Source: Actinomadura meyerae (GTDB lineage Bacteria > Actinomycetota > Actinomycetes > Streptosporangiales > Streptosporangiaceae). From it: a DNA stretch of 64,000 bases. The position numbers and the translations under genes were made by a program. The notes below the pieces were generated by a model, which saw only the letters and a list, made by a program, of their open reading frames with translations, was not told where the DNA came from and made no database searches. The stretch lies in the NCBI RefSeq assembly GCF_900188445.1, contig NZ_FZOR01000015.1, positions 108,314 through 172,313 of the forward strand, written 5' to 3'. Positions 16,534 through 26,646 of the stretch are shown one piece after another; position 1 is the first letter of the stretch; each line of letters starts with the position of its first letter.

Positions 16534-17332
16534 CACGAAGGTGCGCATGAACCCCACCGGAAACCAGGTCACCATCGACCCGTCCCGGGAGCCGATCGTC
16601 GTCGTGGACGACCTGCACATCGTCTACCGCGTGTACGGCGCGGGCGGGAAGGGCAACGCGGCGTCCGCGTTCTCGCGGGTCCTGCGCCGGCAGAGCCGCC
16701 CCAGCATGACCGAGGTCCACGCGATCAAGGGCCTGTCGTTCGTGGCCTACCGCGGCGAGGCCGTCGGGATCATCGGCACCAACGGCTCCGGCAAGTCGAC
16801 GCTGCTGAAGGCCATCGCGGGGCTGCTGCCCCCGCACCGCGGCGGCGTCTACACCGACGGCCAGCCGTCCCTGCTGGGCGTGAACGCGGCCCTGATGAAG
16901 GACCTCACCGGCGAGCGCAACATCATCCTCGGCTGCCTCGCGATGGGCATGTCCCCGGCGGAGACGAAGGCCAAGTACCAGGAGATCGTCGACTTCGCCG
17001 GGCTGAAGGAGGGCTTCATCCAGTACCCGATGCGGACGTACTCGTCCGGCATGGGGGCGCGGCTGAGGTTCGCGATCGCCGCGGCGAAGACCCACGACGT
17101 GCTGCTGATCGACGAGGCCCTCGCCACCGGCGACGCCAAGTTCCGGGCCAAGAGCAAGCGCCGGATCGACGTCCTGCGCAAGGAGGCCGGCGCGGTGTTC
17201 CTCGTCGCGCACCAGCTCGACACGGTCAAGGAGATGTGCGACCGGGTCATCTGGATCGACGACGGCCGCATGCACATGGACGGCGACCCCGCGGAGGTCA
17301 TCGCCGCCTACACCGAAGCCACCGGCAAATAA
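16526..17332 (+). CDS. ABC exporter ATP-binding protein (Wzt/TagH-like)
   Basis: 268 aa. Walker A GTNGSGKST, signature segment TYSSGMGARLRFA (the SSGM form typical of polysaccharide and teichoic-acid exporters rather than LSGGQ), Walker B DVLLIDEAL, and H-loop VAHQL. No C-terminal carbohydrate-binding extension is present, as in the TagH/RfbE-short group. GTG 16526 overlaps the permease gene. The last codons (EATGK) and stop are the first unit of a 20-bp tandem repeat. Confidence 0.85.
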   Translation: MADTKVRMNPTGNQVTIDPSREPIVVVDDLHIVYRVYGAGGKGNAASAFSRVLRRQSRPSMTEVHAIKGLSFVAYRGEAVGIIGTNGSGKSTLLKAIAGLLPPHRGGVYTDGQPSLLGVNAALMKDLTGERNIILGCLAMGMSPAETKAKYQEIVDFAGLKEGFIQYPMRTYSSGMGARLRFAIAAAKTHDVLLIDEALATGDAKFRAKSKRRIDVLRKEAGAVFLVAHQLDTVKEMCDRVIWIDDGRMHMDGDPAEVIAAYTEATGK

Positions 17333-17377
17333 CACGGGCCACCGGCAAATGACACGGGCCACCGGCGAGTAACACTG
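17319..17377 (+). repeat. Three 20-bp tandem repeats across a stop codon
   Basis: ACCGGCAAATAACACGGGCC-type units at 17321-17340, 17341-17360 and 17361-17377. The first encodes the end of the ABC ATPase with its TAA; the second and third each contain a TGA or TAA at the same place, although the 20-bp period changes the frame. It is a slippage-type duplication of a gene end. Confidence 0.8.
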
Positions 17378-17503
17378 GAGTACCGCCGGGGCCGTCGTGG
17401 CCGGTGAGGCCACAGTGACGCGGAGTTACCGGATCGTCTCTGGATGAAGTCCCCTCGCGGATCTACCGTCGAGGGGAGACCTCCAGCGGCGAGGGAGACT
17501 CCC

Positions 17504-18919
17504 ATGGCCGATCGGTTCGACACCCCACGGATCAGCAGGCGCGGCTTCCTGTCCTCGGCGGCGGTCGCGGCGGGCGCGTACGGCGCGCTGGCGGGCTGCG
17601 CCAGCGAGTCCTCGGGCCCGCAGGCGAAGAGCAGCGGGAACGCCCCGAAGGAGGTGTTCACCGCACCCGCGAAGAAGCTGAGCGGCTCCCTCAGCATCCT
17701 GATGTGGAGCCACTTCGTGCCCCGGCACGACAAATGGTTCGACGCGTTCGTCTCCGACTGGGGCAAGAAGGTCGGGGTGGACGTCCGGGTCGACCACATC
17801 AACACCGTGGACGTCCCCCGCCGGGCCGCCTCCGAGATCCAGGCGGGGCGCGGCCACGACCTGATCCAGCACATCGCGCCGTTCTCGCAGTACGAGCCGT
17901 CCGTCCTCGACATGGCCGACGTCGTGCAGGAGGCGAACCGGCGCTGGGGGCAGCAGCTGGAGCTGTGCCGCAAGTCGAGCTTCAACCCCAACACCAGGAA
18001 GTTCTACGCCTACTGCCCCGGCTGGTCGCCGGACCCCGGCGACTACCGCCGGTCGATGTGGCAGAAGGTCGGCATGCCGAACGGCCCGTCGAGCTGGGAC
18101 GACCTGCTGCGCGGCGCGGCCGAGATCAAGAAGCAGACCGGGGTGCCGTGCGGCATCGGGCTGTCCCCGGAGACCGACTCGAACATGGCGGCGCGGGCGC
18201 TGCTGTGGTCGTACGGCGGCTCCGTCCAGGACCAGAACGAACGGGTCGTGCTCAACTCGGACGCGACCGTCGCGGCCGTCGAGTACATGACGCGGCTGTT
18301 CAAGGAGGCCGAGACCAGCGAGGTCTTCTCATGGACGCCGGCGTCGAACAACCAGGCGCTCATCGCCGGCAAGTCGTCCTACATCCTGAACTCCATCTCG
18401 GCGTGGCGCACCGCGATGGGCACCAACCGGACGATCGGCGACGACATCTTCTTCGTGCCCGCGCTGCGCGGCCCGAAGGCGGCGATGGCGGCGCAGCACG
18501 TGATCCAGCAGTGGATCGTGCCGAAGTACGCGGGCAACGCGGACGCGGCGAAGGAGTTCCTGCTGCACTACACGGCGAACTTCCCGGCGGTGTCGTACCA
18601 CTCGGAGCTGTACGACCTGCCGGGCTGGCCGTCGCTCGTCCCGCAGCTGAACGGCTGGCTGGACGACGACCCGTGGGGCGCGAAGCCGGCGGACAAGCTG
18701 GCGCTGCTGAAGACGGCGACGTCGTGGAGCGCGAACATCGGCTACCCGGGCCCGTCCAACCCGGCGATCGGCGAGATCTTCAACACCAACGTGCTGCCGA
18801 CGATGTTCGGCCGCGCCGCCCGCGGCCAGGCGTCCCCGCGCCAGGCGGTCGAGGAGGCCGAGCGGCGCGCCAACGCGATCTTCAAGAACTGGCGCGGCCG
18901 CGGCCTCGTGGGCGGCTGA
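17504..18919 (+). CDS. Sugar ABC transporter substrate-binding lipoprotein
   Basis: 471 aa. The N-terminus has a twin-arginine motif ISRRGFLSS followed by a hydrophobic run and the lipobox LAGC (Cys about residue 31), predicting Tat export and lipid anchoring. The rest fits family-1 extracellular solute-binding proteins (SILMWSHFVP, AGRGHDLIQHI, KEFLLHYT). ATG 17504 follows GAGGGAG. It heads a four-gene importer operon with ATPase and two permeases. Substrate is likely a sugar, glycerol-phosphate or oligosaccharide, by family only. Confidence 0.85.
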   Translation: MADRFDTPRISRRGFLSSAAVAAGAYGALAGCASESSGPQAKSSGNAPKEVFTAPAKKLSGSLSILMWSHFVPRHDKWFDAFVSDWGKKVGVDVRVDHINTVDVPRRAASEIQAGRGHDLIQHIAPFSQYEPSVLDMADVVQEANRRWGQQLELCRKSSFNPNTRKFYAYCPGWSPDPGDYRRSMWQKVGMPNGPSSWDDLLRGAAEIKKQTGVPCGIGLSPETDSNMAARALLWSYGGSVQDQNERVVLNSDATVAAVEYMTRLFKEAETSEVFSWTPASNNQALIAGKSSYILNSISAWRTAMGTNRTIGDDIFFVPALRGPKAAMAAQHVIQQWIVPKYAGNADAAKEFLLHYTANFPAVSYHSELYDLPGWPSLVPQLNGWLDDDPWGAKPADKLALLKTATSWSANIGYPGPSNPAIGEIFNTNVLPTMFGRAARGQASPRQAVEEAERRANAIFKNWRGRGLVGG

Positions 18920-18924
18920 GGCCG

Positions 18925-20019
18925 GTGGAGACGGTCCTGAGGCAGGTGAAGACGGTCGAGGTCAAGGGGCTCGTCAAGACCTTCGACGGGCACGTGCGGG
19001 CTCGGCGGGGCCGGGCGGAGCACGTGCGGGCGCTGGACGGCGTCGATCTCGCGGCGGAGCCCGGGGAGTACCTGGTGCTGCTGGGGCCGTCCGGGTGCGG
19101 GAAGACAACGCTGCTGCGCACCATCGCGGGGCTGGAGCAGCCCACGGAGGGCGAGGTGCTGATCGGCGGGAACGTCGTGAACGGGCTTCCGCCCAGGATC
19201 CGGCAGATCGCGATGGTGTTCCAGTCGTACGCGCTGTACCCGCACAAGACGGTGAAGGACAACATCGTCTTCCCGCTGCGCGCGGAGGGCATGCCCAAGG
19301 AGGAGCGCGAGAAGAAGGCTCGATGGGCGGCGGGGCTGCTGGAGATCGAGCCGCTGCTGCGCCGCAGGCCGCGGCAGCTGTCGGGCGGTGAGCGGCAGCG
19401 GGTGGCGCTGGCGCGCGCGCTGGTCCGCGACCCGGCGGTCTTCCTGCTGGACGAGCCGCTGTCCAACCTCGACGCGAAGATGCGCGCGACGGCCCGGGAC
19501 GAGCTGAAGCGCTTCCAGGAGCGCGTCGGCACCACCACCATCTACGTCACCCACGACCAGGCGGAGGCGATGGGCCTCGGCGACCGCATCGCGGTGCTGG
19601 AGCAGGGCCGCGTCCGGCAGGTGGGGACGCCGCAGGAGGTGTACGACGACCCGTCCGACACGTTCGTGGCGACGTTCATCGGGTCGCCGCCGATGAACCT
19701 GGTCGAGCGGGACGGCGTGCTGGTCGGGTTCCGTCCCGAGCACCTGCTGCCCGCCGAGAACGTCGCGGAGGCGGAGCGGGTGACGATGCCGCTGCGGGTG
19801 GAGCGGATGGAGTACCTGTCCGGCGACCGGCACGTGTACGGGACGGTCTCCGGCATCGGCGCGGAGACCCGCGTGATCGCCCGGCTCCCCGCGACCGTGG
19901 GGACGCCGCTGGCGGCCGGGGAGACCCGGGAGTTCGCGGTGCCGGCCGGCCGGCTCCGGTTCTTCGACGCCGCGTCGGGCGAGCGGCGGGCCGCCGTCCC
20001 GCTCGGGGACGCACCGTGA
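18925..20019 (+). CDS. Sugar ABC transporter ATP-binding protein (UgpC/MalK-like)
   Basis: 364 aa. Walker A GPSGCGKTT, Q-loop VFQSYALYPH, signature LSGGERQR, Walker B VFLLDEPLSNLD, switch His in YVTHDQAEAMGL, then a C-terminal TOBE domain (VGFRPEHLL). There is an odd Arg/Gly-rich insertion early (HVRARRGRAEHVRAL), probably a local duplication of HVRA. GTG 18925 is the earliest start and GTG 18946 is possible; neither has a strong RBS. Energises the two permeases that follow. Confidence 0.85.
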   Translation: METVLRQVKTVEVKGLVKTFDGHVRARRGRAEHVRALDGVDLAAEPGEYLVLLGPSGCGKTTLLRTIAGLEQPTEGEVLIGGNVVNGLPPRIRQIAMVFQSYALYPHKTVKDNIVFPLRAEGMPKEEREKKARWAAGLLEIEPLLRRRPRQLSGGERQRVALARALVRDPAVFLLDEPLSNLDAKMRATARDELKRFQERVGTTTIYVTHDQAEAMGLGDRIAVLEQGRVRQVGTPQEVYDDPSDTFVATFIGSPPMNLVERDGVLVGFRPEHLLPAENVAEAERVTMPLRVERMEYLSGDRHVYGTVSGIGAETRVIARLPATVGTPLAAGETREFAVPAGRLRFFDAASGERRAAVPLGDAP

Positions 20020-20984
20020 CGCGGGCGGAGGCGGCCCCGTCCCCGGCCCCGCATGGCGCCGGGGACGGGTCCGGGGGCGGGGCCGAGGCGCCGCGGGCGA
20101 AGGCCGGGCTCGCCGACCGGGAGGGCGTCCTCGCCTGGGTGATGCTGCTGCCGTCGGTCGTCTACATCGCCGCGCTGGTCGGCGTCCCGTTCCTGCTGGC
20201 GATCGCGTTCGCGTTCTCCGACGTGACGACCGGCGACCCGTCGTTCGACCTCGTCGGGTTCCGCAACTTCGACGCGGTCTTCGCGGACGGCGTGTTCTGG
20301 CGGGCGCTGCGCAACACGCTGGTGTTCACGCTGGTGAGCATGGCGCTGATCGTCCTGTTCGGGAAGATCCTCGCGAACATCCTGGTGGCCGACTTCCGCG
20401 GCAAGTGGGTCGTGCGGTTCCTGGTGCTGCTGCCCTGGACGACGCCCGTCGCGCTGTCGACGATCTCGTGGCTGTGGTTCCTCGACTCGATCTACTCGCC
20501 GGTCGACTGGGTGCTGCGCCACCTCGGGCTGATCGACGCGAACGTCGTGTGGCTCGGGCGGCCGGGCACCGCGATGGCGTCGGTGATCGCGGTGCAGACC
20601 TGGCGGCTGACCCCGCTGGCCGCCGTGATCGTGATGGCCGGGCTGGTGGCGATCCCCCGCGACATCGACGAGGCCGCGCGGATCGACGGCGCCGGGTTCT
20701 GGCGGCGGATGTTCGAGGTGACGATCCCGCTGACGCTGCCGGTGATCGCGGTCGCCGGCCTGTTCGGCGCGATCATGACGTTCACCGACATGACGGTCCC
20801 GTACGTGCTGACCAGGGGCGGCCCGACGCACTCGACGGACGTCCTCGCGTCCTGGGCGTACTTCCGCGGCATCGAGGGCGGCGACGTCGGGCAGGGCGCG
20901 GCGATCGCGCTGTTCCTGTTCCCGCTGCTGCTGGCCGGCGCGGTCGCCATCCTGCGGGCCGTACGACGGCTGGAGGCCGGATGA
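20016..20984 (+). CDS. Sugar ABC transporter permease (MalF-like)
   Basis: 322 aa, about six membrane helices, with the EAA loop EAARIDGAGFWRRMF that contacts the ATPase. The N-terminal ~35 residues are Pro/Gly-rich and cytoplasmic. GTG 20016 overlaps the ATPase stop, and its own stop overlaps the next permease start (ATGA). It forms the heteromeric channel with the 20981 product. Confidence 0.85.
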   Translation: MTRAEAAPSPAPHGAGDGSGGGAEAPRAKAGLADREGVLAWVMLLPSVVYIAALVGVPFLLAIAFAFSDVTTGDPSFDLVGFRNFDAVFADGVFWRALRNTLVFTLVSMALIVLFGKILANILVADFRGKWVVRFLVLLPWTTPVALSTISWLWFLDSIYSPVDWVLRHLGLIDANVVWLGRPGTAMASVIAVQTWRLTPLAAVIVMAGLVAIPRDIDEAARIDGAGFWRRMFEVTIPLTLPVIAVAGLFGAIMTFTDMTVPYVLTRGGPTHSTDVLASWAYFRGIEGGDVGQGAAIALFLFPLLLAGAVAILRAVRRLEAG

Positions 20985-21913
20985 CCGAGCACGGCGAAGC
21001 CGTCCGGGACGCGCCGGAGGCCCGTCCCCCGGACACGGCGGGCACCGACGTGGCGGCGCTGCGGCGCAAGTACGCGCGGCGGCACGTGGCGGCGCGGTGC
21101 GGGGTGTACGGGGCGGCGGTGCTGGCGGCGCTGGTGTGCGCGCTCCCGTTCCTGTGGAGCGTGATCAGCGCGTTCAAGCAGAACCAGGACCTCTACGACC
21201 CGGAGAGCAACCCGTTCTTCTTCAACAAGCCGGCCACGCCCGACCACGTGACGTTCCTGTTCACCGACACGCCGTTCCTGACGTTCGTGGTGAACACGCT
21301 GATCGTGGGCGCGGCGGTGGTGGCGGTGACGCTGCTGCTGGCCCTGCCGGCGGCGTACTCGCTGGCCCGGCTGGACCGGCCGTGGGGCACCCCGATGGGC
21401 ATCGCGATCTTCCTGGTGTACCTGGTGCCGCCGTCGCTGCTGTTCCTGTCGCTGACCCGGGTCGTGGTGGCGCTGCGCCTGGAGGACACCCTCTGGTCGA
21501 TGATCGTGGTGTATCCGACGATCACGGTCCCGGTGTCGGTGTGGCTGCTGATCGGGTTCCTGAAGGCCGTCCCGAAGGACGTCGAGGAGCAGGCCATGGT
21601 GGACGGCCACAGCCGGCTCGGCGCGTTCCTGCGGGTCGTCCTGCCGCTGGTGTTCCCCGGGATCGTCGCGGTGGTCGTGTTCGCCTTCACGCTCACCTCC
21701 AGCGAGTTCGTGTACGCGCTGGCGTTCGTGTCGGCGAGCCCGGAGATGGTGGTCAGCACCGGCGTGCCGACCCAGCTGGTCCGGGGGGACGTGTTCTTCT
21801 GGCAGTCGCTCCAGGCGTCCACGGTGATCACGGCGGTGCCGATCGCGTTCCTGTTCAACCTGTTCCTGGACCGTTTCGTCACCGGGTTCACCATGGGCGC
21901 GGTCAAGACGTGA
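20981..21913 (+). CDS. Sugar ABC transporter permease (MalG-like)
   Basis: 310 aa with six predicted helices and the EAA loop EEQAMVDGHSRLGAF. The first helix (VLAALVCALPFLWSVISAF) follows a basic cytoplasmic N-terminus. Last gene of the importer operon; ATG 20981 overlaps the previous stop by four bases. No enzyme gene is linked to reveal the substrate. Confidence 0.85.
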   Translation: MTEHGEAVRDAPEARPPDTAGTDVAALRRKYARRHVAARCGVYGAAVLAALVCALPFLWSVISAFKQNQDLYDPESNPFFFNKPATPDHVTFLFTDTPFLTFVVNTLIVGAAVVAVTLLLALPAAYSLARLDRPWGTPMGIAIFLVYLVPPSLLFLSLTRVVVALRLEDTLWSMIVVYPTITVPVSVWLLIGFLKAVPKDVEEQAMVDGHSRLGAFLRVVLPLVFPGIVAVVVFAFTLTSSEFVYALAFVSASPEMVVSTGVPTQLVRGDVFFWQSLQASTVITAVPIAFLFNLFLDRFVTGFTMGAVKT

Positions 21914-21965
21914 CGCCCACTGGTAGAGATGGAGGCACACGAAGATCCTGATGGAGGAGGTCGCC

Positions 21966-22484
21966 ATGGCCAAACCGCCGCTTCCGCACGAGCACCTGCC
22001 CGAGGTGCCGTCGTTCACCGTCGAGAGCGACGACATCCGCGACGGCGAGCGCCTCGGGGACGCGCACGTCTTCGACGACTGGGGGTTCAGCGGGGGCAAC
22101 AAGTCCCCGCACCTGCGCTGGTCGGGGTTCCCGGCGGAGACGAAGAGCTTCGCGGTGACCTGCTACGACCCGGACGCGCCGACCGGCAGCGGCTTCTGGC
22201 ACTGGAGCCTGTTCGACATCCCCGCCGACGTGACGGAGCTGCCCACCGGCGCCGGTACCGCGGACTCCAAGGTCGGCGTGCAGGCCCGCAACGACTTCGG
22301 GACGAAGGCCTACGGCGGCGCCGCGCCGCCGCCCAACGGGCCGCACCGCTACGTGTTCACCGTGCACGCGCTGGACGTGGAGTCGCTCGGCATCGACTCC
22401 GACGCCTCCCCCGCCGTCGTCGGGTTCAACGTCACGGCGCACACGCTGGCCCGCGCCTCGATCATCCCCGTCTACGAGTCCTGA
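21966..22484 (+). CDS. YbhB/YbcL family (PEBP-like) protein
   Basis: 172 aa. The phosphatidylethanolamine-binding/Raf-kinase-inhibitor-like fold is marked by GGNKSPHLRW, YDPDAPTGSGFWHW and a C-terminal GFNVTAHTLARASI. Bacterial members are small soluble proteins of unclear function. ATG 21966 is chosen because GGAGG lies six bases upstream; ATG 21951 contains that RBS in its own coding sequence. It is followed by a strong hairpin. Confidence 0.85.
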   Translation: MAKPPLPHEHLPEVPSFTVESDDIRDGERLGDAHVFDDWGFSGGNKSPHLRWSGFPAETKSFAVTCYDPDAPTGSGFWHWSLFDIPADVTELPTGAGTADSKVGVQARNDFGTKAYGGAAPPPNGPHRYVFTVHALDVESLGIDSDASPAVVGFNVTAHTLARASIIPVYES

Positions 22485-22493
22485 CCCTTTCCG

Positions 22494-22523
22494 CCGAGGC
22501 CGCCCCGCCCGGGGCGGCCTCGG
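22494..22523. terminator. Bidirectional hairpin between convergent genes
   Basis: CCGAGGCCGCCCCG (22494-22507) pairs perfectly with 22510-22523, a 14-bp stem with minimal loop, ten bases after the PEBP stop. The gap to 22630 also contains short repeats of CCCTGTCACGCCGC. It probably ends transcription of the PEBP gene and of the convergent regulator gene. Confidence 0.75.
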
Positions 22524-22630
22524 CCACGCCGGCTGGGCCGGGGGTCTGGCCAGGCTGCGCTCAGCCAGGCCACCCCTGTCACGCCGCCCCTGTCACGCCG
22601 CCTCAGCCAGGCCGTCCCTGTCACGCCGCT

Positions 22631-23605
22631 TCAGTCGGTGCCCACGAGGACGTCCCCGACGGCCGTGCGCCGGTAGAGCACCGACCGGCCGCTCCGCTCC
22701 CGCGTCACCAGCCCCGACTCGCGCAGGACCGCGAGGTGGCCGCCGATCCCGCCGAGGCTCATCCGGAACCGGGCGCTCAGCCAGGTCGTCGTGGCGGGCT
22801 CGGCGAGCACCCGCAGCAGTTCCGCGCGGGTGCGGCCGACGAGCCGGTCGAGGGCGTCGTCGCCGCGCCGCTCCCGGCTCTCCCAGAGGGCGGCCACGCC
22901 CCGCGCCCGGTACATCAGCGTGTACGGCCAGTCCTGTTCGAGGGCGACGCCCAGTTCGGAGAAGACCACGGGCACGAGGGTCAGCCCGGCGCCGCCCAGC
23001 CGGAAGGTGCCGTCGCTGCGGATGTCGGCCTCGATGACGCCGTCCCGCCACCGCACCTGGCTCGACAGGCCGTCCAGCGCCGCCGCCCAGCCGTAGGCGG
23101 CGAGCCGCCCGGCGCGGTGGACGATGTCGCGTTCCAGGATCGAGCGCAGCACCGCCCAATCCGGCTTCAGCAGGGCGCGCCACACGGTCTCCAGGCCGGT
23201 GGCGAGGCGGTCGGCCACGTCCGGTGCGTCCAGGACGTCCCGGATCACGGCGTCCGGCTCCGGCAGGCCGTCCAAGTTGCGGGCGATCTCCCGGCGCGCC
23301 TGGTCGAGCGGCGTCGCCCGGACGGTCGCGAGCTGCTCGGCGACGGTGAGGTTGGGCCGGGCGGGCGGCGGGACGACGAAGTCCGCCATGTACCCGTGCC
23401 GGCGGCGCAGGAAGGCCAGTGCCCGCACGGCCGGATCGCCGGCGATCTCCCGGTAGGCGGGCCGCGCCCGCTCCACCCACGGTCCGAGCGGCCCGACGGG
23501 CATCCGGCCCGCGACCAGGCCGAGCGCGGCGTGCACCTCGATCAGCGGCGCGACCCCGAACCGGCTGGCCGCGAGGTCCCCCGGCCCGACCTCGATGCGG
23601 TACAT
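22631..23605 (-). CDS. ArsR-type winged-helix regulator (DUF5937-like N-terminus)
   Basis: 324 aa. The C-terminal ~90 residues form a winged helix (LLRVLAEPATTTWLSARF, SLGGIGGHLAVLRESGLV, GRSVLYRRTAVGDVL). The larger N-terminal part matches the DUF5937 type found in actinobacterial ArsR-like regulators. The gene is divergent from an MFS exporter gene and shares a 58-bp gap with it. A perfect inverted repeat overlaps its start codon, pointing to autoregulation and control of the exporter. Confidence 0.8.
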   Translation of the reverse strand: MYRIEVGPGDLAASRFGVAPLIEVHAALGLVAGRMPVGPLGPWVERARPAYREIAGDPAVRALAFLRRRHGYMADFVVPPPARPNLTVAEQLATVRATPLDQARREIARNLDGLPEPDAVIRDVLDAPDVADRLATGLETVWRALLKPDWAVLRSILERDIVHRAGRLAAYGWAAALDGLSSQVRWRDGVIEADIRSDGTFRLGGAGLTLVPVVFSELGVALEQDWPYTLMYRARGVAALWESRERRGDDALDRLVGRTRAELLRVLAEPATTTWLSARFRMSLGGIGGHLAVLRESGLVTRERSGRSVLYRRTAVGDVLVGTD

Positions 23606-23627
23606 GTTTCGCTCCTCCCCGAAACAT
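23604..23627. promoter_or_regulatory. Candidate operator between regulator and MFS gene
   Basis: ATGTTTCG (23604-23611) and CGAAACAT (23620-23627) form a perfect 8-bp inverted repeat with an 8-bp spacer. It overlaps the regulator's start codon (23603-23605) and contains its RBS (GGAGG on the minus strand). A dimer of the ArsR-type regulator bound here could block its own translation start region and the divergent MFS promoter. Confidence 0.65.
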
Positions 23628-23663
23628 TGTCGCCGACCGGGCCCGGAGCCGCAGAGTCACCGC

Positions 23664-24881
23664 ATGACCGCTCCCCCTTCCGACGCTTCCGCCTCGGCGC
23701 GGTACCGCGACGTCTTCGGCGTCACCGAGTTCCGGACGCTCTTCTCGCTGCAGACCCTGCTGGTGGCCGGCGACTCCGTCCGGACGATCGCGCTGTCGGT
23801 GCAGACCTACGCGCAGACGGGCTCGTCCGTCGCGGCCGCGCTCGTGTTCGCCGCCGGGATGCTCCCCTACGTGGTCGGCGGCGCGCTGCTGTTGTCGCTG
23901 GCCGACCGCCTCCCGGTGCGGCGGCTGCTGACCGGGTACCACGTGCTGCGCTTCGCCGCCACGGCCCTGCTCGCGCTGGGCGTCCTGCCGCTGCCCGCGG
24001 TCATGGCGCTGCTCGTCGCGGTGGGGCTGTTCGCGCCGGTCGGCGGCGCGGCGGTGCAGGCCAGGCTGCCCGCGCTGCTACCCGGGGACGGCTACGTGCT
24101 GGGCCGGTCGCTGTTCACGATGACCAGCGCGGGCGCCCAGATCACCGGGCAGGCGGCGGGCGGGCTGCTGCTGGCGGCGATCACCCCGGCGGCCGCGCTG
24201 TGGCTGGCGGCGGCGAGCGCGGCGCTGGCCGCGCTGCTGGCCCGCACCCGGCTCCCGGACGTCCCCCCGGCGGCACGGCCGGCGTCGGGTCTGCCGGGCG
24301 CGTCCGGTCTGGCGGGCGAGACGTGGCGGACGAACCGGCGGCTGCTCGGCCATCGCTCCACGCGCGGGCTGCTGCTCGCCGCGTGGCTGCCGATCTCCCT
24401 CTCGGTCGGCGCGGAGGGCGTCGTCGTGCCGTACGCGGCCGGGGCCGGGCGCCCGGACGCGGCGGGCCTGCTGCTCTCCGCCGCCGCGGCGGGCATGTTC
24501 GCGGGCAACTTCGTGGTGGGACGCTGGATTCCGCCGGCGACGCGCGAACGTCTCACGCTCCCGCTCGCCATGCTGACGGGCGCGCCCCTGCTGCTGTTCG
24601 TGCTCGAACCGGGCCTGGCGGCGGCGTGCGCGCTGATGGCGGCCGGGACGTTCGGGCTGGGCTACGAGCTGACCGTCCAGCGGCGTTTCGTGGACGCGGT
24701 GCCCGAGGAGATCCGCGGGCAGGCGCTGGGGCTGTCGGGCAGCGGGCTGATGACGTGCCAGGCGGCCGGTATCGGCGCGGCGGGCGCGCTGGGCGACCTC
24801 CTGGCGCCCGGCCACGTCATGGCGCTGTGCGGCGCCGCCACGATCATCGCCTGCCTGTGCCTGGCCCGCTCGCTGCGCTGA
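23664..24881 (+). CDS. MFS transporter
   Basis: 405 aa with about ten to twelve hydrophobic segments and an MFS-like loop LADRLPVRRLLTGYHVLR between helices 2 and 3 (D-R...R pattern). It begins MTAPPSDASASARYRDVFGV at ATG 23664. It is likely a proton-driven exporter of a drug or metabolite, controlled by the divergent ArsR-type regulator. Substrate unknown. The 3' end overlaps a convergent membrane-protein gene by 38 bp. Confidence 0.8.
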   Translation: MTAPPSDASASARYRDVFGVTEFRTLFSLQTLLVAGDSVRTIALSVQTYAQTGSSVAAALVFAAGMLPYVVGGALLLSLADRLPVRRLLTGYHVLRFAATALLALGVLPLPAVMALLVAVGLFAPVGGAAVQARLPALLPGDGYVLGRSLFTMTSAGAQITGQAAGGLLLAAITPAAALWLAAASAALAALLARTRLPDVPPAARPASGLPGASGLAGETWRTNRRLLGHRSTRGLLLAAWLPISLSVGAEGVVVPYAAGAGRPDAAGLLLSAAAAGMFAGNFVVGRWIPPATRERLTLPLAMLTGAPLLLFVLEPGLAAACALMAAGTFGLGYELTVQRRFVDAVPEEIRGQALGLSGSGLMTCQAAGIGAAGALGDLLAPGHVMALCGAATIIACLCLARSLR

Positions 24882-25191
24882 CCTTCCGGGACGGCCACAG
24901 CAGCCATGCCTGGACCAGCCCCGGGCCGGTCGTCGCCGCGAAGAAGAGGGCGGTGTCGAGGGGGCCGGGGAGCTCGCCGAACGGGAAGACGGCCAGCATC
25001 CCGAGTATCGACAGCGGGCTGGTGACGAAGATGAGCCAGACGCCTATGAAGCCGGGGTCGTCCGAGAACAGCATGACGGCGAGGACGACCGCGCTCACCG
25101 CGAGGACGGTCAGCGTGTAGCCGATGGCCAGCACGAGCCGGATCCGGTCGGCCCGGCCGCGCCCCTCGAAGGACAGGATGTGGGGGGACAT
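24844..25191 (-). CDS. Small integral membrane protein
   Basis: 115 aa with about three membrane helices (near residues 20-42, 48-68 and 80-100) and a short polar tail. It resembles the SCO4225-type actinomycete membrane proteins, though I hold that loosely. Its gene overlaps the convergent MFS gene by 38 bp. Function unknown. Confidence 0.65.
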   Translation of the reverse strand: MSPHILSFEGRGRADRIRLVLAIGYTLTVLAVSAVVLAVMLFSDDPGFIGVWLIFVTSPLSILGMLAVFPFGELPGPLDTALFFAATTGPGLVQAWLLWPSRKVSAASGPGTGRR

Positions 25192-25242
25192 GCGGCCATC
25201 GTCGCCCTGGCGCGGCGGGCGCCGCTTGGGCGTTCGTGCTCA

Positions 25243-25299
25243 GCCGGGGCCGACCGCGTACTCAGTCCGGCCTCGGCTGAGTACGCGGCCGACCCCGGC
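25243..25299 (-). terminator. Long hairpin downstream of the KamA-type gene
   Basis: Arms 25243-25265 and 25277-25299 pair over 23 bp with two positions that would be G-U in one RNA strand; the core GCGTACTCAG/CTGAGTACGC is perfect. The 11-base loop is GC-rich. It lies about 30 bp past the stop of the radical SAM gene and probably terminates it. No T-run, as is common in actinomycetes. Confidence 0.7.
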
Positions 25300-25329
25300 T
25301 CCCGATGTCCCTGCTTCCTTGGGAAGGGC

Positions 25330-26646
<1,317 letters not shown>

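Noticed and set aside
21929..25120. A 1063-aa plus-strand open frame
   Set aside because: Out of frame with the PEBP and MFS genes and antisense to the ArsR-type gene, all of which have clear domains and RBSs.
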